A DNA stretch of 64,000 bases from Aldersonia sp. NBC_00410 (GCF_026342035.1 NZ_JAPENM010000005.1:186001-250000); one strand, 5' to 3'. Shown: positions 50,095 to 59,508, counted from the stretch's first letter. Notes: generated by a model from the sequence alone, not told the origin. Made by a program: numbers and translations.

Positions 50095-50955
50095 TTAGAC
50101 GTGGTAGTCGTACCACTTCAGGTAACCGCCGGCGTCGACACGCATCTGCATGCCGGTGACGTAGCGCGATTCCTCGGAGGCGAGGAACAGCACCATGTTG
50201 CTGATATCGATCGGCTCGACCCACGGCACTCGCATGGCCTGCTGGACGTAGAAGGCCGGCTCGGCATCGGCGAGGGTCGGCTGCTCGAGGTCCGGGCGGA
50301 ACGAGCGGTACATCGGCTCGCTCTTCAGCATGTCGGTGTTGCAGTTGGTCGGATGCACGACGTTTGCGCGGATGCCGCGCGGCGCGAGGTGGGTGGCGAG
50401 CTCGTGGATGTACTGCGATATCGCCTTCTTGGAGAACATGTACGCGACGCCGCCGAGATCCTTGCCGGGCTGGTCCACCTTGGAGGCGTCCATCAGTGCC
50501 GCGGCGGACGCGGTGGCGATGATCGAGGCGCCCTCGCCCAGGTGCGGCAGCGCGGCGTGTACCGCGTTCATGGTGCCGACCAGGTTGGTGTTCACCACAT
50601 CGGTCCAGGCCTGAGTCTGCGGCTCGCCCTTCATGCCGGCGACACCGGCCTGGGCGACCACGATGTCGAGCTTGCCGAGTTCGCTGATGCCACGCTCGAG
50701 CGCGTCGCGCACCTGAGCGAACTCGCGCACGTCGGCCTGTGCCGTCACGACACGACGATCGAGCTTCTCGATCAGCCGCGCAGTCTCGTCGAGATCCTCG
50801 CGGGTGGCCATCGGGTAGCCGATGGTGTCGATATTTTCACAGATATCGATCGCGATGATGTCTGCGCCTTCCTCGGCCAGCCGCACCGCGTGGCTCCGAC
50901 CCTGTCCACGCGCTGCGCCCGTGACGAACGCTACTTTGCCTTCAACCCGTCCCAC
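50095..50955 (-). CDS. Mycofactocin-coupled SDR family oxidoreductase
   Basis: A 286-residue SDR starting GRVEGKVAFVTGAARGQGRS. An insertion after strand beta-2 (IDICENIDTIGYPMATREDL) and YMFSK complete the picture. This extended form, with non-exchangeable NAD, is typical of carveol-dehydrogenase-like SDRs that need mycofactocin. The GTG at 50955 follows AAAGGAA. It would oxidise an alcohol made by the P450 or TauD enzyme of the same operon and pass electrons to mycofactocin. No mycofactocin biosynthesis genes are in the window. Confidence 0.87.
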   Translation of the reverse strand: MGRVEGKVAFVTGAARGQGRSHAVRLAEEGADIIAIDICENIDTIGYPMATREDLDETARLIEKLDRRVVTAQADVREFAQVRDALERGISELGKLDIVVAQAGVAGMKGEPQTQAWTDVVNTNLVGTMNAVHAALPHLGEGASIIATASAAALMDASKVDQPGKDLGGVAYMFSKKAISQYIHELATHLAPRGIRANVVHPTNCNTDMLKSEPMYRSFRPDLEQPTLADAEPAFYVQQAMRVPWVEPIDISNMVLFLASEESRYVTGMQMRVDAGGYLKWYDYHV

Positions 50956-51016
50956 TTGGATTCCTTTCGTTGCCGCACTCTGGTATTCCGATTCCCCGAC
51001 GTGAGTTGTTGCCCGA

Positions 51017-51748
51017 CTAGGTGTTTCGACCACCGTTGACGCCGAGGATCTGCCCGGTGATGTAGCCGGCCTCCTCGGAGACCAGGAACGCGCAAGCCGC
51101 GGCAATGTCCTCCGGACGGCCGACCCGGCGGACCGGGGTGCGTTCGATGTGGTCCTCGACGGTGCCACCGAGCAGGCCGCGCTCTTCGTTCTTGCGGAGC
51201 ATCGGAGTATCGATGAAGCCGGGCGGCACGGCGTTGACCGTGATGCCTTCCGGCCCGAGTTCCAGTGCGAGGGACTTGGTAAGCCCGTTCACCGCGGACT
51301 TGGCCGCGACATAGGGCGACATGAAGGGCTGGCCCCCATGGGTGCTCGACGAGGAGATGTTCACGATCCGGCCCCAGCCGGCTGCCGACATGTCCGGCAA
51401 TACCGCCTGCGTGCAGTGGAAGACTCCACTGAGGTTGACGTCGATCACGTGCTGCCAGTCTTCGAACGAGAGGTTGCGGAACCGCTTGTACTTCTCCAGC
51501 CCGGCCGCATTGACCAGGATGGTCACCTGGCCGAGTTCCGCGTGGATGGTGGCGAGTGCCTCGTCGACCTGATCGCGGTTCGCGACGTCGGCGCGATAGG
51601 CGAACTTCTCGTCCAGTGGGTTGAGATCGAGTGTCGCAACCTGATGACCGTCCGCGCGCAAGCGCTCGGCGATCGCCTTCCCGATTCCCGAACCGCCACC
51701 GGTGACGACCGCGTTCCGCACGACTGCACTTCCGTTCGTCATCGTCAC
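51017..51748 (-). CDS. SDR oxidoreductase, FabG/BDH-like
   Basis: A 243-residue SDR. The loop is TGGGSGIGKA, DLNP ends strand beta-2, VNAAGLEKY is the NNAG position, and Ser in SSSSTHGG and YVAAK form the active site. It ends GQILGVNGGRNT. The GTG at 51748 overlaps the TauD stop (GTGA); the ATG at 51742 is an alternative. It is second in the long leftward operon, between a dioxygenase and a mycofactocin-type SDR, so two sequential alcohol oxidations are plausible. Confidence 0.87.
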   Translation of the reverse strand: MTMTNGSAVVRNAVVTGGGSGIGKAIAERLRADGHQVATLDLNPLDEKFAYRADVANRDQVDEALATIHAELGQVTILVNAAGLEKYKRFRNLSFEDWQHVIDVNLSGVFHCTQAVLPDMSAAGWGRIVNISSSSTHGGQPFMSPYVAAKSAVNGLTKSLALELGPEGITVNAVPPGFIDTPMLRKNEERGLLGGTVEDHIERTPVRRVGRPEDIAAACAFLVSEEAGYITGQILGVNGGRNT

Positions 51749-52551
51749 GACCAGGCCTCGTCGCCGGCGATGGTGGTGCGGTGCATGGTGCGCTCCGACG
51801 ACGGGTCGTAGGGCAGTGCGCGATGCAGCATGCCCGTGTTGTCCCAGATCACCACGTCGCCGACCTGCCACTCGTGGGTGTAGGCGAAGCGCTCTTGCGT
51901 CGACCAGGCCAGCAACTCGTCGAGCAGTTCGCGGCTTTCGTCGGGTCGCATGCCGACGATGTGGTCCGCGGTGGCACCGATGACCAGCGATTGACGGCCA
52001 TCCTTACGGGTCCAGACCAGCGAGGACTCGTGGGTGGGCAGCCGGCGCCAGCCCGCGAGCTGCTCGTCGGTCGGATTGGGCTGCACGAGCCGCTGAGCGG
52101 CCTCGAAGCTGTGCACCACCCGCAAGCCTTCGTAGCGTTTGCGCTCGGACTCGGACAGGTTCTCCCATGCCGCATACGTGCTGGCGAATTCTGTTCCGCC
52201 CCCGACCATTGCGACGTGCCGGGCGGTCAGCATCGTGGCCTTTGCCGGCACATCGTTGGTGGTGTCGTCGATATGCCAGTGGAACGTGCCCTTCAGATAC
52301 TCGGCAGACCGGCTCTTGGCCGGGTCGAGCGAGACGACGAAGACTTCCTTGCCGGCCGGCGCGAGCACCGGTCCCAGCTTGCGACTGAATCGCACCTGCG
52401 CGTCGTCATCGAGGTCGAGCCCGCGGATCAGCAGGACTCCACGCCATTTGAGCGCTTCCAGGCACCTCGCGATGACAGTTTCGTCATCGAGATTGTCGAT
52501 GCCGGTCACCTGAACACCCAACGACGGACCGAGCGCTGTCGTCTCAATCAC
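51745..52551 (-). CDS. TauD/TfdA-family Fe(II)/2-oxoglutarate dioxygenase
   Basis: This 268-residue enzyme has the facial triad HID in FHWHIDDTT and the distal His in GMLHRALPY, followed by Arg in RTMHRTTIAG that binds 2-oxoglutarate. All active-site residues are present. It should hydroxylate an unactivated carbon, or cleave a C-O or C-S bond through hydroxylation. The GTG at 52551 follows AGGGAG. It is the first gene of the long leftward unit, with an operator-like repeat 22 bp upstream. It is one of three oxygenases in the window. Confidence 0.9.
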   Translation of the reverse strand: MIETTALGPSLGVQVTGIDNLDDETVIARCLEALKWRGVLLIRGLDLDDDAQVRFSRKLGPVLAPAGKEVFVVSLDPAKSRSAEYLKGTFHWHIDDTTNDVPAKATMLTARHVAMVGGGTEFASTYAAWENLSESERKRYEGLRVVHSFEAAQRLVQPNPTDEQLAGWRRLPTHESSLVWTRKDGRQSLVIGATADHIVGMRPDESRELLDELLAWSTQERFAYTHEWQVGDVVIWDNTGMLHRALPYDPSSERTMHRTTIAGDEAWS

Positions 52552-52570
52552 AAGAATCTCCCTTCCGGAT

Positions 52571-52589
52571 ACGAGAACCGTACTCTCCG
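52571..52589. promoter_or_regulatory. Imperfect operator-like repeat upstream of the TauD-type operon
   Basis: ACGAGAACCGTACTCTCCG has core GAGAA-CCGTA-CTCTC at 52573-52587; nine of ten arm bases fit. It ends 20 bp before the GTG at 52551. The 219-bp divergent region 52552-52770 holds no gene. Confidence 0.55.
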
Positions 52590-52701
52590 CCGCATTTGAT
52601 TCGCAAGGTTCGGCCATACCCGACGGCGAAGTGCGCATATCGGGCAGTTTGGACCCCCTGCTTGGGCCTTGGGGGTAGGCGCAGGGCGGTGTCATTGCTA
52701 A

Positions 52702-52751
52702 TATTCTCTCAGAACGATTGTATTATTCTCAATCACGAGAATCTTATTTCC
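52702..52751. promoter_or_regulatory. Cluster of operator half-sites upstream of the aldehyde dehydrogenase operon
   Basis: TATTCTC (52702), ATTCTC (52725-52730) and GAGAAT (52737-52742) lie within 50 bp. The last two form an inverted repeat in the outward orientation, and GAGAATCTTATTTCC (52737-52751) is a degenerate copy of the usual form. The AT-rich stretch probably also holds the promoter. Binding by the same regulator is a weaker inference here. Confidence 0.5.
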
Positions 52752-52770
52752 AACTCAGCGAGGAGTCCGG

Positions 52771-54264
52771 ATGTCAACTCAGGACACGGTGTCGACCGCC
52801 GCGACGAACGGGCAGGCGATCGATACCGACAAGCGCCTGCTCATCGACGGGCAGCTGATCGCGACCGGGAAGACCTTCCCGACGATCAATCCGGCGACCG
52901 GCGAGGTCATCGGACATGCACCCGACGCGGGCGTTGCCGAGACCGAGGCGGCCATCGCCGCCGCGCGACGCGCGTTCGACACGACGACCTGGGCCACGGA
53001 CGTGAAGTTCCGCGCGAAGTGCCTCGATCAGTTGCACCGGGCGCTCGAGGAGCGCAAGGAAGAGCTGCGTGAGCTGACCATCGCCGAGGTCGGCGCGACC
53101 GTCATGCTGACCCACGGCAACCAGCTGGAAGCCCCGATCGGCATCGTCCGCTACTACGCGGACCTGCTGGACAGCTACGAGTTCACCGAGGAGCTCGGCG
53201 AGGTCGAGATTCGCGGCGCGCAGCACCGGCGCTGGGTGGAGAAGGAGGCGGCCGGCGTCGTCTCCGCGATCATCGCCTACAACTACCCGAACCAGCTCGC
53301 GCTGGCGAAGCTCGCTCCCGCGCTCGCCGCCGGGTGCACCGTCGTGCTCAAGGGCGCGCCGGACACGCCGCTCATCACCCTGCTGCTCGGGGAGATCATT
53401 GCCAACAACACCGATATCCCAGCCGGCGTGGTGAATGTGCTGTCCTCGTCCGAGATCGCCACCGGCGAACTGTTGACCACCCACCCCGAGGTGGACGTCG
53501 TGACCTTTACCGGCTCCACCCCGACGGGCAAGAAGATCATGGCCGCGGCAAGCGACTCGCTCAAGCGCGTCTTCCTCGAACTCGGCGGCAAGTCGGCGCA
53601 GATCGTTCTCGATGATGCCGATATCCCCCTGTCGGCGATGCTGTCGGCGTTCACCATCTGCTCGCACGCCGGGCAGGGTTGCGCGCTCAATACGCGACTG
53701 CTCGTGCCGCGCGACAAGCACGACGAGATCGTTGCGCAGATCGTTGCGACGCTACAGAACATCAAGGTCGGGGACCCGAGTGATCCTTCGACCTACATGG
53801 GCCCGCTGATCAACGAGCGCCAGCGCGACAAGGTGGACGGGATCGTGCAGCGCGCCATCGAGGCGGGCGCGACGCTCGCTGCCGGTGGCCAGCGCATCGA
53901 CCCGGGCTTCTTCTACACCCCGACCGTCGTATCCAACGTCGATCCGGACAGTGAGATCGCGCAGGAGGAGCTCTTCGGCCCCGTTCTCGCCGTCATTCCC
54001 TACGACGACGAAGACCATGCCGTGCGCATCGCCAACAACTCCAAGTACGGACTGTCCGGCGGTGTGCTCGGCGACACCGAACGCGCCATCGCGATCGGGC
54101 GCCGCATCCGCACCGGAACGTTCAGCATCAACGGCGGCAACTACTTCCATCCCGACGTCCCGTTCGGCGGGTTCAAACAGTCCGGCATCGGGCGCGAGAT
54201 GGGTGTGGCCGGACTCGAAGAATTCCTCGAGACCAAGACGTTCGCGGCGGTGGTGGGCGCATGA
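52771..54264 (+). CDS. NAD(P)-dependent aldehyde dehydrogenase
   Basis: This 497-residue ALDH has Asn in IIAYNYPNQ, Glu in FLELGGKSAQ and the nucleophilic Cys in SHAGQGCALNTR, all as in the family. It oxidises an aldehyde to the acid (CoA-acylating activity is not indicated). The ATG follows GAGGAG. Its stop overlaps the CoA-transferase start, so an aldehyde-to-acid-to-CoA-ester sequence is suggested. It is the first gene of the rightward unit 52771-59500, behind the half-site cluster. Confidence 0.93.
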   Translation: MSTQDTVSTAATNGQAIDTDKRLLIDGQLIATGKTFPTINPATGEVIGHAPDAGVAETEAAIAAARRAFDTTTWATDVKFRAKCLDQLHRALEERKEELRELTIAEVGATVMLTHGNQLEAPIGIVRYYADLLDSYEFTEELGEVEIRGAQHRRWVEKEAAGVVSAIIAYNYPNQLALAKLAPALAAGCTVVLKGAPDTPLITLLLGEIIANNTDIPAGVVNVLSSSEIATGELLTTHPEVDVVTFTGSTPTGKKIMAAASDSLKRVFLELGGKSAQIVLDDADIPLSAMLSAFTICSHAGQGCALNTRLLVPRDKHDEIVAQIVATLQNIKVGDPSDPSTYMGPLINERQRDKVDGIVQRAIEAGATLAAGGQRIDPGFFYTPTVVSNVDPDSEIAQEELFGPVLAVIPYDDEDHAVRIANNSKYGLSGGVLGDTERAIAIGRRIRTGTFSINGGNYFHPDVPFGGFKQSGIGREMGVAGLEEFLETKTFAAVVGA

Positions 54265-55466
54265 AGCCGCTCGCCGGAATCAAGGTCCTCGAGGTCGCGA
54301 TGTACGGCTTCGTTCCCTCGGCGGGTGCCGTTCTCGCCGACTGGGGCGCCGACGTCATCAAGGTCGAGCACGCGGTCACCGGTGATCCGCAGCGCGGACT
54401 GCGGCGCACCGGGCCGCTGGTGGTCGAGGGTGACCCGAATCCGAACATCGAGCACGCCAACCGCGGCAAGCGCAGCATCGGCATCGACATGTCCAAGCCC
54501 GAGGGCCGCGAGATCCTGCTCGAACTCGCCAAGAACGCGGACGTGTTCCTGACCAGCTTCCTGCCGCAGGCCCGGGCCAAGTTCGGCTTCGATGTCGACG
54601 ATATTCGCGCGATCAACCCGAAGATCATCTACGCGCGCGGCAGCGCACTCGGCCCGCGCGGCATCGAATCCGATAAGGGCGGCTACGACATGACCGCCTT
54701 CTGGTGCCGCGCCGGTGTGGCCGCCACGATCACCCCGGAGGGGATGACCGGCATGATCAGCCCGCCGGGCCCCGCCTTCGGTGACACGATTTCGGGCACG
54801 AACCTGGCCGGCGGTATCGCCGCGGCGCTGCTGCAGCGCGAGCGGACCGGGGAACCGTCGGTCGTCGACGTCTCGCTGCTCGGCAGCGGCCTGTGGGCGA
54901 TGGGGCACACCATCGCCCTGTCGGTGCATCTCAACCAGACGATGAAGGCGCCGATGCCGGGCACCCATGGCGCGCCGACCAATCCGCTGACCGGCCTGTA
55001 CGAAACTTCGGACGGTCGGTATCTGTCGCTGCTGATGATGCAGCCGACCAAGTTCTGGGCGGACGTGTGCCGGCACATCGACCGTCCCGAGCTCGCGGAC
55101 GATCCGCGGTTCGCCACCGCCGAACTGATCGCCGAAAATACGCCTGCGGCCGTGGAGATTCTGCGCGAGGAGATCGGCAAGCGGACGATCGCGGAATGGA
55201 CCGAACGTCTGGGCACCCTGTCGGGACCGTGGGCGCCGGTACAGGACGCGCTGCAGGCCGCGGCCGATCCGCAGATCCGCGCGAACGAGTATCTACGCAA
55301 AGCGGGTGAGCTGGAGCTGGTGAGCAACCCGGTCCAATTCGACGTCACCGCACCGGATCTCGAACCGGCACCGGAGTTCGCGGCCCAGACCGAGGATATT
55401 CTGGTGGAACTGGGGCTGGATTGGGATCGGATCATCGAACTCAAGACGGCCGGCGCGATCACCTAA
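54261..55466 (+). CDS. CaiB/BaiF family CoA-transferase (class III)
   Basis: A 401-residue class III CoA-transferase. The start is IKVLEVAMYGFVPSAGAVLADWGADVIKVEH (shown by AVLADWGADVIKVEH), and the nucleophilic Asp is in DKGGYDMTAFWCRAG. It belongs to a different branch from the transferase at 26242 (the Asp context differs). The ATG overlaps the ALDH stop. It would load CoA onto the acid made by the ALDH. Confidence 0.9.
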   Translation: MKPLAGIKVLEVAMYGFVPSAGAVLADWGADVIKVEHAVTGDPQRGLRRTGPLVVEGDPNPNIEHANRGKRSIGIDMSKPEGREILLELAKNADVFLTSFLPQARAKFGFDVDDIRAINPKIIYARGSALGPRGIESDKGGYDMTAFWCRAGVAATITPEGMTGMISPPGPAFGDTISGTNLAGGIAAALLQRERTGEPSVVDVSLLGSGLWAMGHTIALSVHLNQTMKAPMPGTHGAPTNPLTGLYETSDGRYLSLLMMQPTKFWADVCRHIDRPELADDPRFATAELIAENTPAAVEILREEIGKRTIAEWTERLGTLSGPWAPVQDALQAAADPQIRANEYLRKAGELELVSNPVQFDVTAPDLEPAPEFAAQTEDILVELGLDWDRIIELKTAGAIT

Positions 55467-55483
55467 CCAGCAGGAGAACCTCC

Positions 55484-56689
55484 ATGCCATACATCGCTTC
55501 GATCGGTACCTACCTGCCGTGCTGGGGCACCCCGCAGCGGCGGGTGGTCGGTGAGGACGAGGACGCCATCACGCTCGCCGTCGAGGCGGGCCGGGCGGCC
55601 CTCGGGTCCGGCGCGCCGGTGGAGTATGTGGTACTGGTCAGCCGGGATCTGCCGTTGGTGGAAAGCAGCAACGCGGCAGTCCTGCTGGCCGGCCTCGGGC
55701 TCGATCCGGAACTCGAGGTCACGGAGCGATTGGGCGGCGCGCCCGCCACCCTGGACGCGCTCAGCTCCGCCCGCCCGCGGACGCTGATCATCGGGGTCGA
55801 CATCGAACCGGCCGGGGCGGCGGCGGCACTGACCGCCGATCGTGGATTGCAGGTGCGCACCTCGGCGCGAGTGGCGCGCAGCCTGCCGGTGCGCACCCGC
55901 AACGCGACCGGCATCGTGCACGACTACGGTGACCCGCGACTTTTGCGGGAGCGGGGATATCTGGCGTCGCTGGCCGCGGCGTGGGTGGACACCCCGGTCG
56001 CGGTCGCCGGCGTCGAACACGGTCTGGCGACCACGTTGGCCGCCGGAGCGTCGGCGCCGTTGCCGACCATGGGTGCGAGTGCGGGCCTGTTCGCCCTGGC
56101 GTCGATGGCGGAGTCCGAAACGACGGGCATCCTGGTCGGCGTCGAGCAGGCGAGCCTGTCCGGAATCGCGGTCGCCAACGGACGCACCGAAATTCACCGT
56201 CGCGAACCCGCCGCGCAGGTGCTGACCGAGCGCATCTTCGTACCCGGCTCGGATATTCCCATCTCGCTCGCCGCCTACGAGCGCGCCTTCGACGCGAAAG
56301 TGCGCTGGGAGGCGGGCAAACACGCAGGCAGCGACGAACTCGACTTTCCGCCCCGGTACCACATCGGTGCGGACGGCGCGCTGAGCACGGACTACGAATT
56401 GGTTCCGTTGCCGCGCACCGGCACGGTATATACCGAGGTCACCGTGCACATTCCGGTGCCCGGCCTCAAGACGCCGTACTCGCTGGTGATCGTGGAACTC
56501 GACGGAGTCGGCGTGCGTGCTCTGGTCAAGGTGACCGGTGCCGAGCCGGGTGCGGTCGACATCGGGGAACGGGGCAGACTGGTGTTGCGCCGGGTGGCGG
56601 TCCGATCGGGCGTGCCGGACTACGGCTACGCCTTCGAACCCGACTCGACCAGCGAATCCGGCGACAAAGCGGACACGGAGGCGGCATGA
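55484..56689 (+). CDS. HMG-CoA synthase-like protein with C-terminal DUF35-like domain
   Basis: This 401-residue protein has an N-terminal half resembling the HMG-CoA synthase/thiolase fold (YIASIGTYLPCWGTPQRRV, LVGVEQASLSG). No catalytic Cys is evident. The C-terminal half (about 290-385) follows the DUF35 plan (DIPISLAAYERA, then an OB-fold core) but lacks the zinc-ribbon cysteines. It is ATGA-coupled to a thiolase gene. In archaea and in steroid pathways such proteins hold the thiolase partner or its acyl-CoA, so I infer a thiolase-activating subunit. The ATG follows AGGAG. Confidence 0.8.
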   Translation: MPYIASIGTYLPCWGTPQRRVVGEDEDAITLAVEAGRAALGSGAPVEYVVLVSRDLPLVESSNAAVLLAGLGLDPELEVTERLGGAPATLDALSSARPRTLIIGVDIEPAGAAAALTADRGLQVRTSARVARSLPVRTRNATGIVHDYGDPRLLRERGYLASLAAAWVDTPVAVAGVEHGLATTLAAGASAPLPTMGASAGLFALASMAESETTGILVGVEQASLSGIAVANGRTEIHRREPAAQVLTERIFVPGSDIPISLAAYERAFDAKVRWEAGKHAGSDELDFPPRYHIGADGALSTDYELVPLPRTGTVYTEVTVHIPVPGLKTPYSLVIVELDGVGVRALVKVTGAEPGAVDIGERGRLVLRRVAVRSGVPDYGYAFEPDSTSESGDKADTEAA

Positions 56690-57846
56690 GACGGGTAGCC
56701 ATCGTCGGCGCGGGCATGACCCCGTTCGCCGAGCACTTCGCCCTCGGTATCAAGGATCTGTTGCCGATGGCGTACGCCGATTGCGTGGCGAGCGTGGACA
56801 AGGGCTTGGACAAGTCCGATCTGCAGGCCGCCTGGTTCGGCTCGATGGGCACGACCGACGGCTTTCCGTCCGGGATCCTCGCCGATTCGCTCGGTCTGTC
56901 CGGCATTCCTGTCACGAGGGTGGAGAACTCCTGCGCGACCGGACACGACACCCTGCGCAACGCGCTGTTCGGTATCGCCTCCGGCGCCTGTGACGTCGCG
57001 CTCGTGATGGGTGCGGACAAGCTGCGCGAGAGTGCGTCGAAGGACCTGCTCTGGGAGTGGGAGGCCATGGCGCGCGATATGGCCTGGGACTATCCGCTCG
57101 GCGTCGTCGCCCCCGCCGGCTTCGCGCTGCACGTGCGCCGGTATCTGCACGAGTCGCCGGCCACACGCGAGCACCTGGCCATGGTCGCGGTGAAGAATCA
57201 CCGGCACGGGTTGCACAATCCGAAGGCCCGGTTGCGCTTCGAGATCACGCTGGAGCAGGCACTCGAGGCGCCAATGGTGGTGTCGCCATTCGGTGTTTAC
57301 GACTGTGCGCCGCAGAGCGACGGCGCGGCCGCGCTCGTGCTGGTCGCCGAGGATGTGGTCGACCGGTACACCGACCGCCCGGTGTGGGTGCGTGGCGTCG
57401 GGCTCGGGCTCGACGCGGTGATGCACCAGCACAAGGGCGACATGACCTCGTTCCCGGCGAGTGTGCGTGCCGCGAAGCAGGCATTCGGCATGGCCGGTCT
57501 CACGCCGTCCGACGTCGACGTCGCCGAGGTGCACGACTTCTTCACCGGAATCGAGTTGATGAGCTACGAGGATCTCGGCTTCGCCGAACGGTTCGAGGCG
57601 TTCAAGCTCATCGAGGCCGGGGCGACGAATGTCGGTGGGGTTTTGCCGGTGAACCCGAGTGGTGGTCTGAACACCAGGGGACACCCGCCGGGCGCGACGG
57701 GCGTGGCCCAGTGTGTCGAACTGTTCGATCAGCTGCGCGGAAACGCCGCGAACCAGGTTGACGGTGCGCGAATCGGATTGGGCCACAATCTTGGCGGGCC
57801 GACCGCGGTAGCCGCAGTGACGATTCTCGAAGGTCCAGGGAAGTGA
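56686..57846 (+). CDS. Thiolase family protein (SCP2/lipid-transfer-type)
   Basis: A 386-residue thiolase-fold protein. Here the nucleophile is kept: Cys83 in ENSCATGHDTL. VHDFFTGIEL and NPSGGLNTRGHPPGATG give the second half of the active site. It resembles acetyl-CoA acetyltransferases that work with DUF35 partners. The start overlaps the HMGS/DUF35-like stop. With Cys present it should be a true thiolase, in contrast to the Cys-less fusion at 46728. Confidence 0.88.
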   Translation: MRRVAIVGAGMTPFAEHFALGIKDLLPMAYADCVASVDKGLDKSDLQAAWFGSMGTTDGFPSGILADSLGLSGIPVTRVENSCATGHDTLRNALFGIASGACDVALVMGADKLRESASKDLLWEWEAMARDMAWDYPLGVVAPAGFALHVRRYLHESPATREHLAMVAVKNHRHGLHNPKARLRFEITLEQALEAPMVVSPFGVYDCAPQSDGAAALVLVAEDVVDRYTDRPVWVRGVGLGLDAVMHQHKGDMTSFPASVRAAKQAFGMAGLTPSDVDVAEVHDFFTGIELMSYEDLGFAERFEAFKLIEAGATNVGGVLPVNPSGGLNTRGHPPGATGVAQCVELFDQLRGNAANQVDGARIGLGHNLGGPTAVAAVTILEGPGK

Positions 57847-57853
57847 TCGGTTC

Positions 57854-59500
57854 ATGACATTTGTCATCACCCAACGGTGCTGCAGCGACACGAGTTGTAT
57901 CTCCGAGTGCCCGGTGGACTGCATCCGGCCGCGACCGGAGGATCCGGAATTCCAGACCGCAGAGATGCTGTTTATCGACCCGGACACCTGCATCGACTGC
58001 GGCGCATGCGCCGACGCCTGCCCGGTGGACGCGATCTACTCCGAGTTCGACGTGCCCGAGGAGATGGGCCGCTACGTCGGCCTCAACGCCGCGTACTTCG
58101 AGCGCCATCCGCTCGACTCCAGCATGGACGGAATGGCTTTGGGCCGACGGCGGCTGCCCGAATCGCTCGGCACCCTGCGGGTGGCGATCGTCGGCGCCGG
58201 TCCGGCGGCCTGCTACGCCGCGGAGGAGCTGCTCTCCCTCGGCAAGGTCGAGGTCGAGATCTTCGACAAGGTATCCGCGCCGTGGGGTTTGGTGCGGACC
58301 GGCGTGGCACCGGACCATCAGGAGACGAAGGGCGTGGCGAACATGTTCGCCACCGCGTTCCGCTCCGAAGCGGTGAACTTCCACCTCAATGTCGAGGTGG
58401 GCAAGCATGTTTCGCTTGCCGAGCTGCTAGAGCACCATCACGCGGTGATCTACGCGGTCGGCGCCGCGAGCGACCGGCGGCTCGGCATTCCGGGGGAGGA
58501 GCTCCCTGGCAGTCATTCGGCTACCGAGTTCGTCGCCTGGTACAACGGGCATCCCGACCATGCCGCCGGCGAGTTCGACCTGTCCGGCGAGCGGGCGGTG
58601 ATCGTCGGTAACGGCAACGTCGCACTCGACGTCGCCCGCATCCTGACCGTCGATCCGGACCAGCTCGCCCGCACCGATATCGCCGACCATGCCCTTACGG
58701 CATTGCGGGAGAGCAACATTCGCGAGGTTGTCGTACTCGGCCGGCGTGGCCCGGTGCAGGCGGCCTACTCGACCTCGGAGTTCCTCGCACTCGGCTATCT
58801 CGATGGGGTCGATGTGGTCATCGACGAGTCGGAAATGGTCCTCGACGAGACGAGCCAGGCGGTCCTCGACGACCCGGAGGTCGAGCCTTCGCTCACGTTG
58901 AAGATGGAGATCGCCCGTGAGTACGCGGACCGCCCGGTGACGGATGGCAACCGCCGCATCGTGTTCCGGTACCTGGTCGCGCCGACCGAACTACACGGCA
59001 CCGACCGGGTGTCCTCGCTCGAATACGTGCGCAACACCATCGACGAGAACCTCAACGCCGTAGCCACCGACGAGACCGGAAGCATCGAAACCTCGCTGGT
59101 GCTGCGGTCGGTCGGCTACCGCGGCGCCCCGGTGGCCGATGTGCCGTTCGATGAGGCCCGCGCGGTGATCCGCAACGATCGCGGTCGTGTCGAGGGTCTA
59201 TCCGGGGTGTACACCACCGGCTGGATCAAGCGCGGACCCCGCGGCGTGATCGGCACCAACCGGGCCGATTCGGCGGAGACGATCGCCATGCTGATCGAGG
59301 ACTTCGAGGCCGGGCAACTCACCGCGCCGGCCGGCAGCCGATCCGAATTGAGCGCGCTGATCGCCGAGCGCCAGCCCGAACTCGTCGACAAGACCCGCTG
59401 GGGCGTGATCGATGCCGCGGAGAAGGCCGCCGGGACGCCACTGGGCAGGCCGCGAGTGAAGTTCCTCAGCATCGAAGAGTTGCGCGCAACGGTGAAGTGA
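57854..59500 (+). CDS. Ferredoxin-NADP reductase with N-terminal ferredoxin domain (FprB-type)
   Basis: A 548-residue fusion. Residues 1-65 are a two-cluster bacterial ferredoxin (CISECPVDCI; CIDCGACADACPVDAI). From about 105 comes an adrenodoxin-reductase-like flavoprotein with VAIVGAGPAACYAAEEL (FAD) and VIVGNGNVALDVAR (NADP). The order is that of mycobacterial FprB. It can feed electrons from NADPH to ferredoxins, and so to the P450 and possibly the Rieske oxygenase. The ATG at 57854 has no strong ribosome site. It is the last gene of the rightward operon. Confidence 0.92.
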   Translation: MTFVITQRCCSDTSCISECPVDCIRPRPEDPEFQTAEMLFIDPDTCIDCGACADACPVDAIYSEFDVPEEMGRYVGLNAAYFERHPLDSSMDGMALGRRRLPESLGTLRVAIVGAGPAACYAAEELLSLGKVEVEIFDKVSAPWGLVRTGVAPDHQETKGVANMFATAFRSEAVNFHLNVEVGKHVSLAELLEHHHAVIYAVGAASDRRLGIPGEELPGSHSATEFVAWYNGHPDHAAGEFDLSGERAVIVGNGNVALDVARILTVDPDQLARTDIADHALTALRESNIREVVVLGRRGPVQAAYSTSEFLALGYLDGVDVVIDESEMVLDETSQAVLDDPEVEPSLTLKMEIAREYADRPVTDGNRRIVFRYLVAPTELHGTDRVSSLEYVRNTIDENLNAVATDETGSIETSLVLRSVGYRGAPVADVPFDEARAVIRNDRGRVEGLSGVYTTGWIKRGPRGVIGTNRADSAETIAMLIEDFEAGQLTAPAGSRSELSALIAERQPELVDKTRWGVIDAAEKAAGTPLGRPRVKFLSIEELRATVK

Positions 59501-59508
59501 ATCGCTCA

